This document shows, one piece after another, positions 57,186-63,844 of a stretch of DNA of 64,000 nt. The DNA is from Pseudeuparius sepicola (Eukaryota > Arthropoda > Insecta > Coleoptera > Anthribidae), in the NCBI GenBank assembly GCA_963920635.1, contig OY987304.1, forward strand, positions 36,270,365 through 36,334,364. The letters run 5' to 3'. The notes under the pieces were generated by a model. That model ran no database searches, had not been told where the DNA came from, and worked only from the letters and a program-made list of their open reading frames with translations. How positions within the stretch are numbered: position 1 is the first letter of the stretch; every line of letters starts with the position of its first letter. The position numbers were made by a program, and so were the translations under genes.

Positions 57186-57966
57186 ATAAATAATTTTCAA
57201 TGTGACTATCTTCTTTTAATAAACATAAGTCTAGACGGCGTCTAACTTCTGTCCTAGTGACCTTTCTTAATATATCTGGTGTTATTTGCCGACAGGCATC
57301 TTCTATTTTTTCTATTTCTAAATGATCAATATTCCGAGATGGAGTTTTGTAAACAATGTTTTTTAGAAATATCCATAAATAATGTTAAATTTGGCTACTT
57401 TCCTGATCATTTTTTGGAATCATTTAGTCCAATCCATTATTTATTTCCAAACTTATCATTTAGATTTACAATGTTGACCTAATGTTCTGGAGCTCCGTCG
57501 TGTTGAAACCATATGGTTCTTCTTAACTGCAATTGTTGTTGCAAAAATTTGAGGTGATTTCAGCAATATAATTAAGCCTTTTTTCTTTATTTGCCTCTCC
57601 CAAATCTTTTAGATAATGTATTTTAAAATCTTGATATTTCTTTTCTTTCATAAGTCGTTGTATGGACGAATTCTTCAAATTTAATTATCTACTAGCTTGC
57701 CTAATTGAGTTCTCGGGTAATCTTCAAAATATTGCAACACTTGGACTGTTGCATCATTTTTTTCTAATTGATTTGCCTTATTTGCGGGTAGAAAATGCAT
57801 TCTGGTTCTCCCTTGAGTTTTTTTCTACTCGAATAGGTAAACATTTTGTGATCAGGAACGTGACGTTCAGGATATCTCTCCCTATAAATTCTAACGGCTC
57901 TTCTAGCATTTTTTCAGCTTCTCCATAGACTAATAACATATCAACTTTTTCATTTTGTGTTACCAT
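57186..57966 (-). pseudogene. Mariner-type transposase remnant (DUF4817-like HTH plus DDE_3)
   Basis: Minus strand from ATG 57966: NEKVDMLLVYGEAEKM, then in the next frame AVRIYRERYPERHVPDHKMF, the DUF4817-type helix-turn-helix common at the N-terminus of this insect mariner group. Further on: IWFQHDGAPEH (catalytic Asp motif in most relatives is WFQ.DGAP.H), WIGLNDS, FLKNIVYKTPSRN, ACRQITPDILRKVTRTEVRRRLDLCL and HIENYL. Numerous stops and frameshifts, and the middle of the catalytic domain is largely deleted. Inactive. Confidence 0.75.
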
Positions 57967-58147
57967 TATTGAATTTTTATGATACGTTGAATGACTGGCT
58001 TACTATAACAGATTTCTGACGAATGCACAAACATACATTATAGAAAACGTCACAAAATTTTTTACTAGTCACAATCGCTGACATAACAACAACTAATTTA
58101 CAATACACCATATAACATTCCTAGTTACACATCATTAAAAAATTCCT

Positions 58148-58507
58148 TCACAGAATAAAAACATTTCTGCTGCAGGTAACATTACAATTAATTGATTTTT
58201 TTATTCCATCATTTAGTTTGTTATATAATTTTATAGACAGATATCCAACAGAAGTGCGGCCGATCCTCAACCGATATTGGGGTGTCCTAAAATCATTCCT
58301 TTGCCTAGTATTAAAACTATGAATATCTCTGTTCTGTTGAAGGTTAGATCTATTAGTGTGCGCATAGACACATAACTCATAGATCAAAATACATGCAACT
58401 GGCAGCAACTTCAGCGACTTAAAGTGCTCTCTGCACGATTCTATTTGCGGAATCCCTACCATACATCTTATTATTCTTTTTTGAGAGAGGAATACTCCTC
58501 TAAACAT
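58148..58507 (-). pseudogene. C-terminal fragment of a jockey/CR1-type LINE ORF2
   Basis: Minus-strand frame: LSQKRIIRCMVGIPQIESC, REHFKSLKLLPVACILIYELCVY and HSFNTRQRNDFRTPQYRLR followed by SIKLYNKL. This is the well-known C-terminal signature (Q+R.IR.I.G.....SC...F..L.IL....I+E...Y, N.R......P..R) of jockey/CR1 RT proteins. No RT motifs remain. Confidence 0.8.
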
Positions 58508-59322
58508 TGTGACAGGTAGTGTGTTTTGGTCCGTTTGTACATTTTGTGCGCAGTTTTAATTGATGCTCCACACATTTTTGGACATTACAATGATATTTGC
58601 AAAAGAAGAAAACTATTGACATTAGAAAATCGAAAAGCGTGTCAAAAAGGTAATGAAGTAACTTAGACCATGATGTTTTTATCGTCACACAAGAAAAACA
58701 AAATCCCTACAAATTTAAAAACAACAAAAAATATTGATCTTTTAGGATATAAAAAACAAGTAAATTTACAATGCAGGGTCTCACGTCGAATTTCCGCGAT
58801 TCGACTAAAATATTTTCAATTTCCGGTTATACCGAAAGTTGATGCCAATTTGCTTATTTAATATAAGACACTATACACTATATATTATTTCATTTTAGAT
58901 TCTACGCAAAATTCTAGAAACATTTCGTGTATAATGTCCTATACTGAAAGGCTTACAATTTTTGACATATTTTATATTTCATGTCAAAAACATCATTTGC
59001 AGTCCTAAACACCACCATTAACTTCTCCTATATGAAAGTCTTTACTAACAGTTGGGTTCTGATAGAAGGGAACTGTGTTGTTATTTTGATAATAAATAAA
59101 CACAGGGTGATCAAAAACTAAGATTTAAAATTAAATTGATATAATCGTTAAAAGTTTTTTTTTTTTCAAATGGAGACCTCCTATTTTTATAATTTTATCT
59201 TATTTAGCATAAAAATAAGGTTGACTAAGGTTGTCTATTCCAAAATGCTCCCAAATTTTCAAAATTTTGCTAAGTCTAGTTTCCACGAAATCGATCGCTG
59301 CAGCTCGTTGTGGGACACCCTG

Positions 59323-60221
59323 TATGTTGTGCAACTGGCAACTGCGCACCAGCCTTGACGGGCGAACTTACCAGGGAAGCGCCGTTTATTAGGGATCTTA
59401 ATATACACTTTTGAAAAAACAATTAGGTATAATTTGATCAAAATCTGTTAACTGGTTCACGACTTACTAGGAGCGATGCACAGATAGACACGCAGCAAAT
59501 AAGAACTTTCGAAAATTTTTACATTTACTAATGAACGGCGAAGAGCATTGGCGAAACTTTTCACTAATACCATAGAAGAATTTACTATGCTAATACCTAA
59601 TAGATCCACAAGTCTATATAATCTCCCTGATTGTGTCGCCTGATTTCTTTTCGACCTAAGAGAAAGGAAAACTCTGCGGACTCGGCGGTACAATCCGAGT
59701 AATGAGAAAACTCTCCAACAACAGGGTGAGAAAGTCCCTGATACTTGCCGAAAATCGATGAGGATCTTAATGACACTCACTGATATCTTTGTGCATCGAT
59801 TCCGAAGACAGACGGAAAAATTGTAAATTCATTCAGAAGGTATCATGGTAGAGGAAAAAGTGGTACTAATACACGATATAGCTACACTATACGATACTCA
59901 ACTTATTTTAAAATTACTGTAATGTTTTTAATTTTACAAAAAAATAAAATTCATTGTATTAAATGATAAAAACATATGCATTTTCTTAAACGAAATAAAT
60001 CTAGAAAAATAGGTACCTTGAACAATGAACAACAACAAAGAACAACGCAGTGTAGACCCAAGGCTAGCACCGTTCCCATGGTGACGATGGCCCATATAAA
60101 TATTAGTTCGCATAGTCCCGTCGGGGAGTTGGCATCTTAAATTCAGTCGCGTATAGCAGCACAATCTTTCAATATAAATATTTTAGTAGGTTTGAATATC
60201 AATCTATTTTTCATTGAGGCT
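59323..60221. other. Non-coding stretch including repeat D copy 2 (59727-59840)
   Basis: A 107-codon minus frame (59457-59780) is present without a recognisable domain. 59727-59840 aligns loosely with 55943-56070. Remainder AT-rich. Confidence 0.4.
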
Positions 60222-60359
60222 GCACAACAAGCAGCAGTATGGAGTTTCTGTTGGAAAGCTCCGCGCATCGTGGCTCTAGCTAGGTAGAGCGATCGTCAAA
60301 ATCAAGCAATGCTGCGCGCAGTAGGTTCATGGACGGGCGATCCCTTCTCATTATTTTTT
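60222..60359 (+). ncRNA. 5S rRNA-like Pol III sequence (pseudogene or SINE3-type head)
   Basis: GCGATCGTCAAAATCAAGCA-type sequence (about 60289-60308) followed by TGCTGCGCGCAGTAGGTTCATGG and ACGGGCGATCCCTT (to 60346) follows the internal promoter order of 5S rRNA (A box, intermediate element, C box) with many substitutions. A T6 run at 60354-60359 could end transcription. It is too diverged to be a functional 5S gene. Confidence 0.4.
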
Positions 60360-60432
60360 GCCTAATGAAACATTTTTTCCGATTTAAAAAAAAAATATAA
60401 GTAGTATAGCAAAGGGGACTCCAGAGCGGAAG

Positions 60433-60455
60433 TGACGTCACAAGATGGCCGCCAA
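60433..60455 (+). promoter_or_regulatory. ETS/CRE/YY1-like composite at the viral element's end
   Basis: CGGAAG is followed by a palindromic TGACGTCA (60433-60440), then AAGATGGCCGCC, a canonical YY1/PHO-type site. The order CRE then ATGGC is also found in the 122-bp satellite at 41030-41381. Binding is inferred from consensus only. Confidence 0.45.
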
Positions 60456-60486
60456 GGCGGGAAATTTGAAAATGACCTTGACCTGC

Positions 60487-60985
60487 GGGTTGAATGAACT
60501 TTAAGGGGTCACGTTCAGTTAACCTTGACCTGAAGGTTATCTAGAGGTCAAGGGGTTACCAGATCGATAACCTTTAATGGGTCATTGACCCGCGGGTTCA
60601 ATGAACTTTAAGGGGTCACGTTCAGTTCACCTTGACCTGAAGGTTATCTAGAGCTCAAGGGGTTACCAGATCGATAACCTTTAAGGAATCATTGACCCGC
60701 GGGTTCAATGAACTTTAAGGGGTCACCTTGTTAACCTTGACCTGAAGCTAGAGGTCATGGGGTTACCAGATCGATAACCTTTGAGGGGTCATTGACCCGC
60801 GGGTTCAATGAACTTTAATAGGTCACCTTGTTAACCTTGACCTGAAGGTCAATGAACTTTAAGAGGTCACAGTTAACCTTGACCTGAGGGTCAATGAACT
60901 TTAAGAGGTCATCTTGTTAACCTTGACCTGAAGGTCAATGAACTTTAAGAGGTCACCTTGTTAACCTGAAGGTCAGTGATCTCAT
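60487..60985. repeat. Imperfect repeat array carrying eight ecdysone-response-element-like palindromes
   Basis: Repeats of AACCTTGACCTGAAGGT, GGGGTTACCAGATCGATAAC, CATTGACCCGCGGGTTCAAT and GAACTTTAAGGGGTCA. Perfect matches to RGKTCANTGAMCY lie at 60579-60591, 60595-60607, 60702-60714, 60786-60798, 60802-60814, 60846-60858, 60888-60900 and 60932-60944. One-mismatch versions occur near 60488, 60686 and 60970. ACCCGCGGGT palindromes separate paired sites. No ORF; it lies between the element's end and its first gene. Confidence 0.85.
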
Positions 60986-61008
60986 CACCTTGACACGTGG
61001 CACCTTGA

Positions 61009-61015
61009 TATAAAA
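61009..61015 (+). promoter_or_regulatory. TATA-like box upstream of the first viral gene
   Basis: TATAAAA directly follows the repeat array and a CACGTG E-box (60994-60999). No good initiator is seen 30-33 nt downstream; the ATG of the first gene is 140 nt away. A second TTAAAAGG at about 61088 is an alternative. Confidence 0.4.
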
Positions 61016-61154
61016 AACGTAAACAAAAATTATGCAGATGTTTGCACTAAAACAGTTGACGTAGCATTTAGGTGGGGGGCATTGGGGTTAAAAGGAGGAT
61101 GCCGTTGGGAGAGCTCACTATACCCAGTCAACAGTGCTTGAATAATATTGAAAT

Positions 61155-61457
61155 ATGTCTTTACTCAAACAGTTGAACGAAAATAACTTCGTAAAAGAAA
61201 TTGTGAGTGCAAGAGAGTTAGTGGTTGGTGAAAAACATAAAATTTTATCTTTTAGAAGAATCGAAACAAGGTACGGGGAGAAAGTGTTCGTCGAATTTGA
61301 AAATTTTCAAACTGCGCTACCTGCACGGTTCGTAAAAGAATTTACGTCTGAACGCATCGAAGACATAAACCGGGAAATCACCAACGGAAAGAAGATCTTC
61401 TTGACGAGTCTGGGCCTCATTGGTAGGACAACGAATATTAAATTTGAGGAAGAATGA
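61155..61457 (+). CDS. Small viral-element protein, possible OB-fold nucleic-acid binder
   Basis: 100 residues from ATG 61155. Pattern: a short helix, then VGEKHKILSFRRIETRYGEK (beta strands with a T-R-Y-G turn), VFVEFENFQTALPARF, and GLIGRTTNIKFEEE at the C-terminus. Short proteins with a ..TKYG......F...LP.R..... layout are common in insect and cnidarian elements of this type and look like single OB folds; that function is inferred, not shown. It is the first gene of the cassette, and its stop overlaps the next start (ATGA). Confidence 0.6.
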   Translation: MSLLKQLNENNFVKEIVSARELVVGEKHKILSFRRIETRYGEKVFVEFENFQTALPARFVKEFTSERIEDINREITNGKKIFLTSLGLIGRTTNIKFEEE

Positions 61458-61612
61458 ATCCCACTGACAAGAGGCGACGCAGACAACACTACAAAAGAAG
61501 ATTGGAATTTTATCAAAGATCTCTTCAAAATTTGAAATATGAAATTCAAATGTATGAAATAAATAAAAAGTTCAAAAACATAAATTTAGAAAATTGTAAA
61601 AATCAAATATGA
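61454..61612 (+). CDS. Tiny basic protein (52 aa) overlapping the previous gene
   Basis: The ATG at 61454 overlaps the TGA of the upstream gene in an ATGA motif, suggesting coupled translation. It encodes 52 residues: an arginine-rich start (NPTDKRRRRQHYKRRLEFYQ) then an amphipathic, Tyr/Lys-rich helix, predicted pI very high. Possibly a DNA-condensing or core-type peptide by composition; family not recognised. Same strand and spacing as its neighbours argue that it is real. Confidence 0.5.
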   Translation: MNPTDKRRRRQHYKRRLEFYQRSLQNLKYEIQMYEINKKFKNINLENCKNQI

Positions 61613-61691
61613 AATCTAGTCTATCTTTTATTTACCCCTACAAAATTAAAACTCAAATCTGAAAGTTCCGATTGCTTCTGAGCGCAGAACA

Positions 61692-61730
61692 TATAAATAC
61701 GTCCAAGTGCATTTGACTGGAATCAGTTCA
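61692..61730 (+). promoter_or_regulatory. TATA/Inr promoter of the PLA2 gene
   Basis: TATAAATA at 61692-61699 and an insect-consensus initiator TCAGTT at 61723-61728; the Inr A (61725) is 33 nt from the TATA T. The ATG lies at 61731, so the predicted leader is only 6 nt. Confidence 0.65.
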
Positions 61731-62267
61731 ATGTCATCCTTCACAGGTGAAGGGTTGGTGAACACGCTAATAAATAAGTTGCCCGTCGAATTACATCTTC
61801 CTGAATATCAGTTTTGTGGTCCTGGCACAAAATTACAAAAAAGAATTGCGAGAGGTGACGCTGGTATAAATAAGTTAGACGCTGCATGCAAGGAGCACGA
61901 TATTGCATATTCGGAAAATAGATCTTTAAAGGAGAGACACGCAGCCGATTTAGAATTGGAAAATAGGGCCTGGGAACGTGTTAAATCAAAAGACGCAAAA
62001 TTTGGTGAAAAGGCTGCCGCTCTTCTAGTCACGACCGCAATGAAAACTAAACGAAAATTGGGAATGGGAATAAAGCCGAAAAAAGGTTCGGTTTCTTTTA
62101 AAAAAGATATCGTGGGAAAAGTCTCGAGATCATTGAAAAAAACATTTGATAGAGATCAGCTTAATGATGTCAGGAATTTAAAAAAAACTTCATCGGCAGC
62201 TTTGCGCGCTGCACGATTAGCCATCAAGAAGGGAAAGGGAAACGAAAAATTCGAGTACCGAGAGTGA
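61731..62267 (+). CDS. Parvovirus-type phospholipase A2 domain protein
   Basis: ATG 61731 is preferred because it sits just after a TATA/Inr pair; the open frame extends upstream to 61707 without an ATG. 178 residues. Residues ~28-35 form the calcium loop (FCGPGTKL) and ~50-60 hold the catalytic His-Asp (LDAACKEHDIAY, H56/D57); a further Asp follows in ERHAADLEL. In parvoviruses and adintoviruses this lipase acts in membrane penetration during entry. After the domain comes a Lys/Arg-rich tail ending in a TGA that appears to result from a frameshift: the next frame here carries the basic/proline linker that in relatives joins the PLA2 to the hydrophobic segment. Confidence 0.8.
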   Translation: MSSFTGEGLVNTLINKLPVELHLPEYQFCGPGTKLQKRIARGDAGINKLDAACKEHDIAYSENRSLKERHAADLELENRAWERVKSKDAKFGEKAAALLVTTAMKTKRKLGMGIKPKKGSVSFKKDIVGKVSRSLKKTFDRDQLNDVRNLKKTSSAALRAARLAIKKGKGNEKFEYRE

Positions 62268-62273
62268 TTCCCT

Positions 62274-62531
62274 TTGAAAAGAAAACAGGGGGTTTTTTTA
62301 CCCCTACTGCCCCTCTTAGGAGCTTTGGGGGCCCTCGGGTCGGTAGCTGGTGGTGCTAGCGCTGTTGCGAAAACCGTTATAGATGCAAAAAACGCGCAGA
62401 AAAAAATGGATGAACAAATACGTCATAATAGGGCAATGGAAGCTATTGGAAAAACGGGATCTGGGCTTTACTTAAAGAAAAATAATCACGGAGGATTCGG
62501 TTTATATTTAAAGAAAAAAAACTCCCATTGA
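62274..62531 (+). CDS. Hydrophobic membrane-active segment, probably a continuation of the PLA2 protein
   Basis: In the same phase as the PLA2 frame, just past its TGA, with no ATG at the start (first possible start is TTG 62274). It encodes a Leu/Gly/Ala-rich membrane segment (LPLLPLLGALGALG, then GGASAVAK), a charged helix (NAQKKMDEQIRHNRAMEAIG) and two GLYLKK repeats. Similar segments in adintovirus-like elements are fused to or follow the PLA2. The frame over the linker is broken by two opposite single-base shifts: in A-rich sequence at about 62235-62250 and in the T7 run after 62310. Whether these are real or assembly errors is open. Confidence 0.65.
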   Translation: MKRKQGVFLPLLPLLGALGALGSVAGGASAVAKTVIDAKNAQKKMDEQIRHNRAMEAIGKTGSGLYLKKNNHGGFGLYLKKKNSH

Positions 62532-62896
62532 TGCTACCCAATAGACCTCTAACGGATAAAGATTTAATTTTTTACGCTAAAAAGATAAAAATACCTTATT
62601 TTAGAGGTGTCTTTATGAGAGACACGCTTCCAAAACTTGGTCCAAACAAAAACGAATCGGCAATTTTGAATTTAGACGTCAAAAGTAATGCTGGAACACA
62701 TTGGGTAGCATATGAGAAAAGAGGTAACAACGTTGAGTATTTCGATAGTTTCGGGGCGCTGAAGCCACCGAAAGAACTGATCCTATACTTGGGGAAACAT
62801 GCTAATATCGTATACAACAATAACTCGTATCAAACATACGATGAAATAAATTGCGGACACCTCTGTTTGGAATTTTTACGTGGAAAAACCCTATAA
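62531..62896 (+). CDS. Adenain-like cysteine protease
   Basis: The ATG at 62531 shares its A with the upstream TGA (TGATG), suggesting reinitiation; a TTG three bases earlier is less likely. 121 residues. Catalytic residues in adenain order: His57 (GTHWVAYEK), Asp72 (YFDSFG, Glu in adenovirus), Cys108 (NCGHLCLEFL). N-terminal PYFRGVFMRDTLP precedes a region matching small Maverick/adintovirus proteases. It would process capsid precursors during maturation. Shorter than the ~200-residue adenoviral enzyme, but near the usual size in these elements. Its stop codon lies within the next gene's TATA box. Confidence 0.85.
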   Translation: MLPNRPLTDKDLIFYAKKIKIPYFRGVFMRDTLPKLGPNKNESAILNLDVKSNAGTHWVAYEKRGNNVEYFDSFGALKPPKELILYLGKHANIVYNNNSYQTYDEINCGHLCLEFLRGKTL

Positions 62897-62928
62897 AACA
62901 GAAGAAATTATCATATTTTTGCTCAGTC
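62892..62928 (+). promoter_or_regulatory. TATA/Inr promoter of the penton-like gene
   Basis: TATAAAA at 62892-62898 overlaps the protease stop (CTATAA). The initiator TCAGTC at 62923-62928 has its A (62925) exactly 33 nt from the TATA T, and the ATG follows at 62929, leaving a 4-nt leader. Confidence 0.7.
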
Positions 62929-63657
62929 ATGTCGCAGACGTTTACATTGACGGGTAACGGTAGCTACATCTCCAAATCGTTTTTTCCGCCCCTTGAGCTA
63001 GATCCTCAGTACGAATATTCGCTAGCGTTAATTTCTCTGTCTACTTGGAATTCAATTCCAAATATAGAGGGAGGACAGAACAAGCTATATTTCGTAGATC
63101 ACAGAGGAAGCGAGATAGAAATTGAGATTCCGACAGGAGCATATGAGATTCGGGATATTGAGAATTACGTTCAGAAACAACTAGGAAGTTCGCTGGATAA
63201 TCAGCAAGAACTAGACGAAATTTTTTCGTTGAAACCTAACAATAATACTTTAAAGTGTGAACTTAAATCTCTGTATAACGTAAATTTTAAACAGCCCGAT
63301 ACTATAGCTAAATTGCTTGGCTTTTCCAATAAAATATTGAAATCCGGAGATTTACATCAATCAGACCTCCGAGTAGAGATTGTGCAAGTGGTAACAATAA
63401 GAGTGGAGTGCAATTTAATTTCGGGATCACATTACAACAACGCACCTTCGCATACTCTTTTTGAGTTTATGCCTACAGTAGACCCGGGATACAGTATCAA
63501 TATCGAACCTAGGAATCTAATTTATTTGCCTGTCAGTAGGAAAACCATCGACAATATTACAGTGCAACTTTTAGATCAAGATTCAAGATCGGTAAATCTC
63601 AACGGGGAAGAAATCATAATCAGATTGGAGCTGAAGAGAAATGGTGCTAGTTTTTGA
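62929..63657 (+). CDS. Penton-like minor capsid protein
   Basis: ATG 62929 is chosen over the longer open frame (62851) because it sits right after the TATA/Inr pair. 242 residues, beta-rich. FFPPLELDPQYEYSLALIS and STWNSIPNI near the N-terminus, then EIPTGAYEIRDIENYVQKQL, match the layout of the minor capsid (penton) proteins assigned in Maverick/Polinton and adintovirus elements. Its position between protease and hexon-like genes fits. No stops. The assignment rests on family layout and gene order. Confidence 0.65.
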   Translation: MSQTFTLTGNGSYISKSFFPPLELDPQYEYSLALISLSTWNSIPNIEGGQNKLYFVDHRGSEIEIEIPTGAYEIRDIENYVQKQLGSSLDNQQELDEIFSLKPNNNTLKCELKSLYNVNFKQPDTIAKLLGFSNKILKSGDLHQSDLRVEIVQVVTIRVECNLISGSHYNNAPSHTLFEFMPTVDPGYSINIEPRNLIYLPVSRKTIDNITVQLLDQDSRSVNLNGEEIIIRLELKRNGASF

Positions 63658-63844
63658 TGGTAGGTACCGACCATATAAAAGGAGTGTCGGTCGGTCGAGA
63701 AGTTCACAACCAGCAGAGCTGTACAAGAGTAGAGATCGTAATACGAGTCTTACACCTGAAAATCGCTTATTCTTAAAATATCTCGGTTATCATGTCATTG
63801 ACGCATCAAGTGTTCGACGTGCATCAGAAACCAAAGTTCGATGA
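63641..63844 (+). CDS. Small basic ORF between penton and hexon genes (uncertain)
   Basis: 67 codons from ATG 63641, overlapping the penton end and the hexon start in other frames. Basic N-terminal half (RYRPYKRSVGRSRSS) and a LTPENRLFLKYLGYHV segment. An LT..N..FLK.LG motif occurs in small proteins at this position in related insect elements, to my recollection. The TATA at 63674 would give a transcript lacking its ATG, so expression would depend on the upstream promoter. Confidence 0.4.
   Translation: MVLVFDGRYRPYKRSVGRSRSSQPAELYKSRDRNTSLTPENRLFLKYLGYHVIDASSVRRASETKVR
63674..63706 (+). promoter_or_regulatory. TATA box and weak initiator for the hexon-like gene
   Basis: TATAAAAGG at 63674 and TTCACA with A at 63706 (32 nt). 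No ATG occurs between there and 63792, so the hexon start would be the first AUG on this transcript. The initiator lacks the G of TCAGT. Confidence 0.5.

Larger units (their letters stand above)
56890..59322 (-). mobile_element. mariner-like element relic with CAGGGTGTCCCA ends
   Basis: CAGGGTGTCCCA at 56890 is mirrored by TGGGACACCCTG ending at 59322. The minus-strand interior holds a decayed mariner transposase (57186-57966) and a LINE fragment inserted in its 5' half. About 2.4 kb, larger than an intact mariner because of that insertion. Confidence 0.7.

Noticed and set aside
60487..60985. CRISPR-like array
   Set aside because: Repeats are of variable length and degenerate, spacers are not unique, and the context is a eukaryotic viral element.
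62851..62928. Longer N-terminus of the penton-like protein
   Set aside because: The extension starts at a non-ATG codon, overlaps the protease in another frame, and lies upstream of the TATA/Inr pair.
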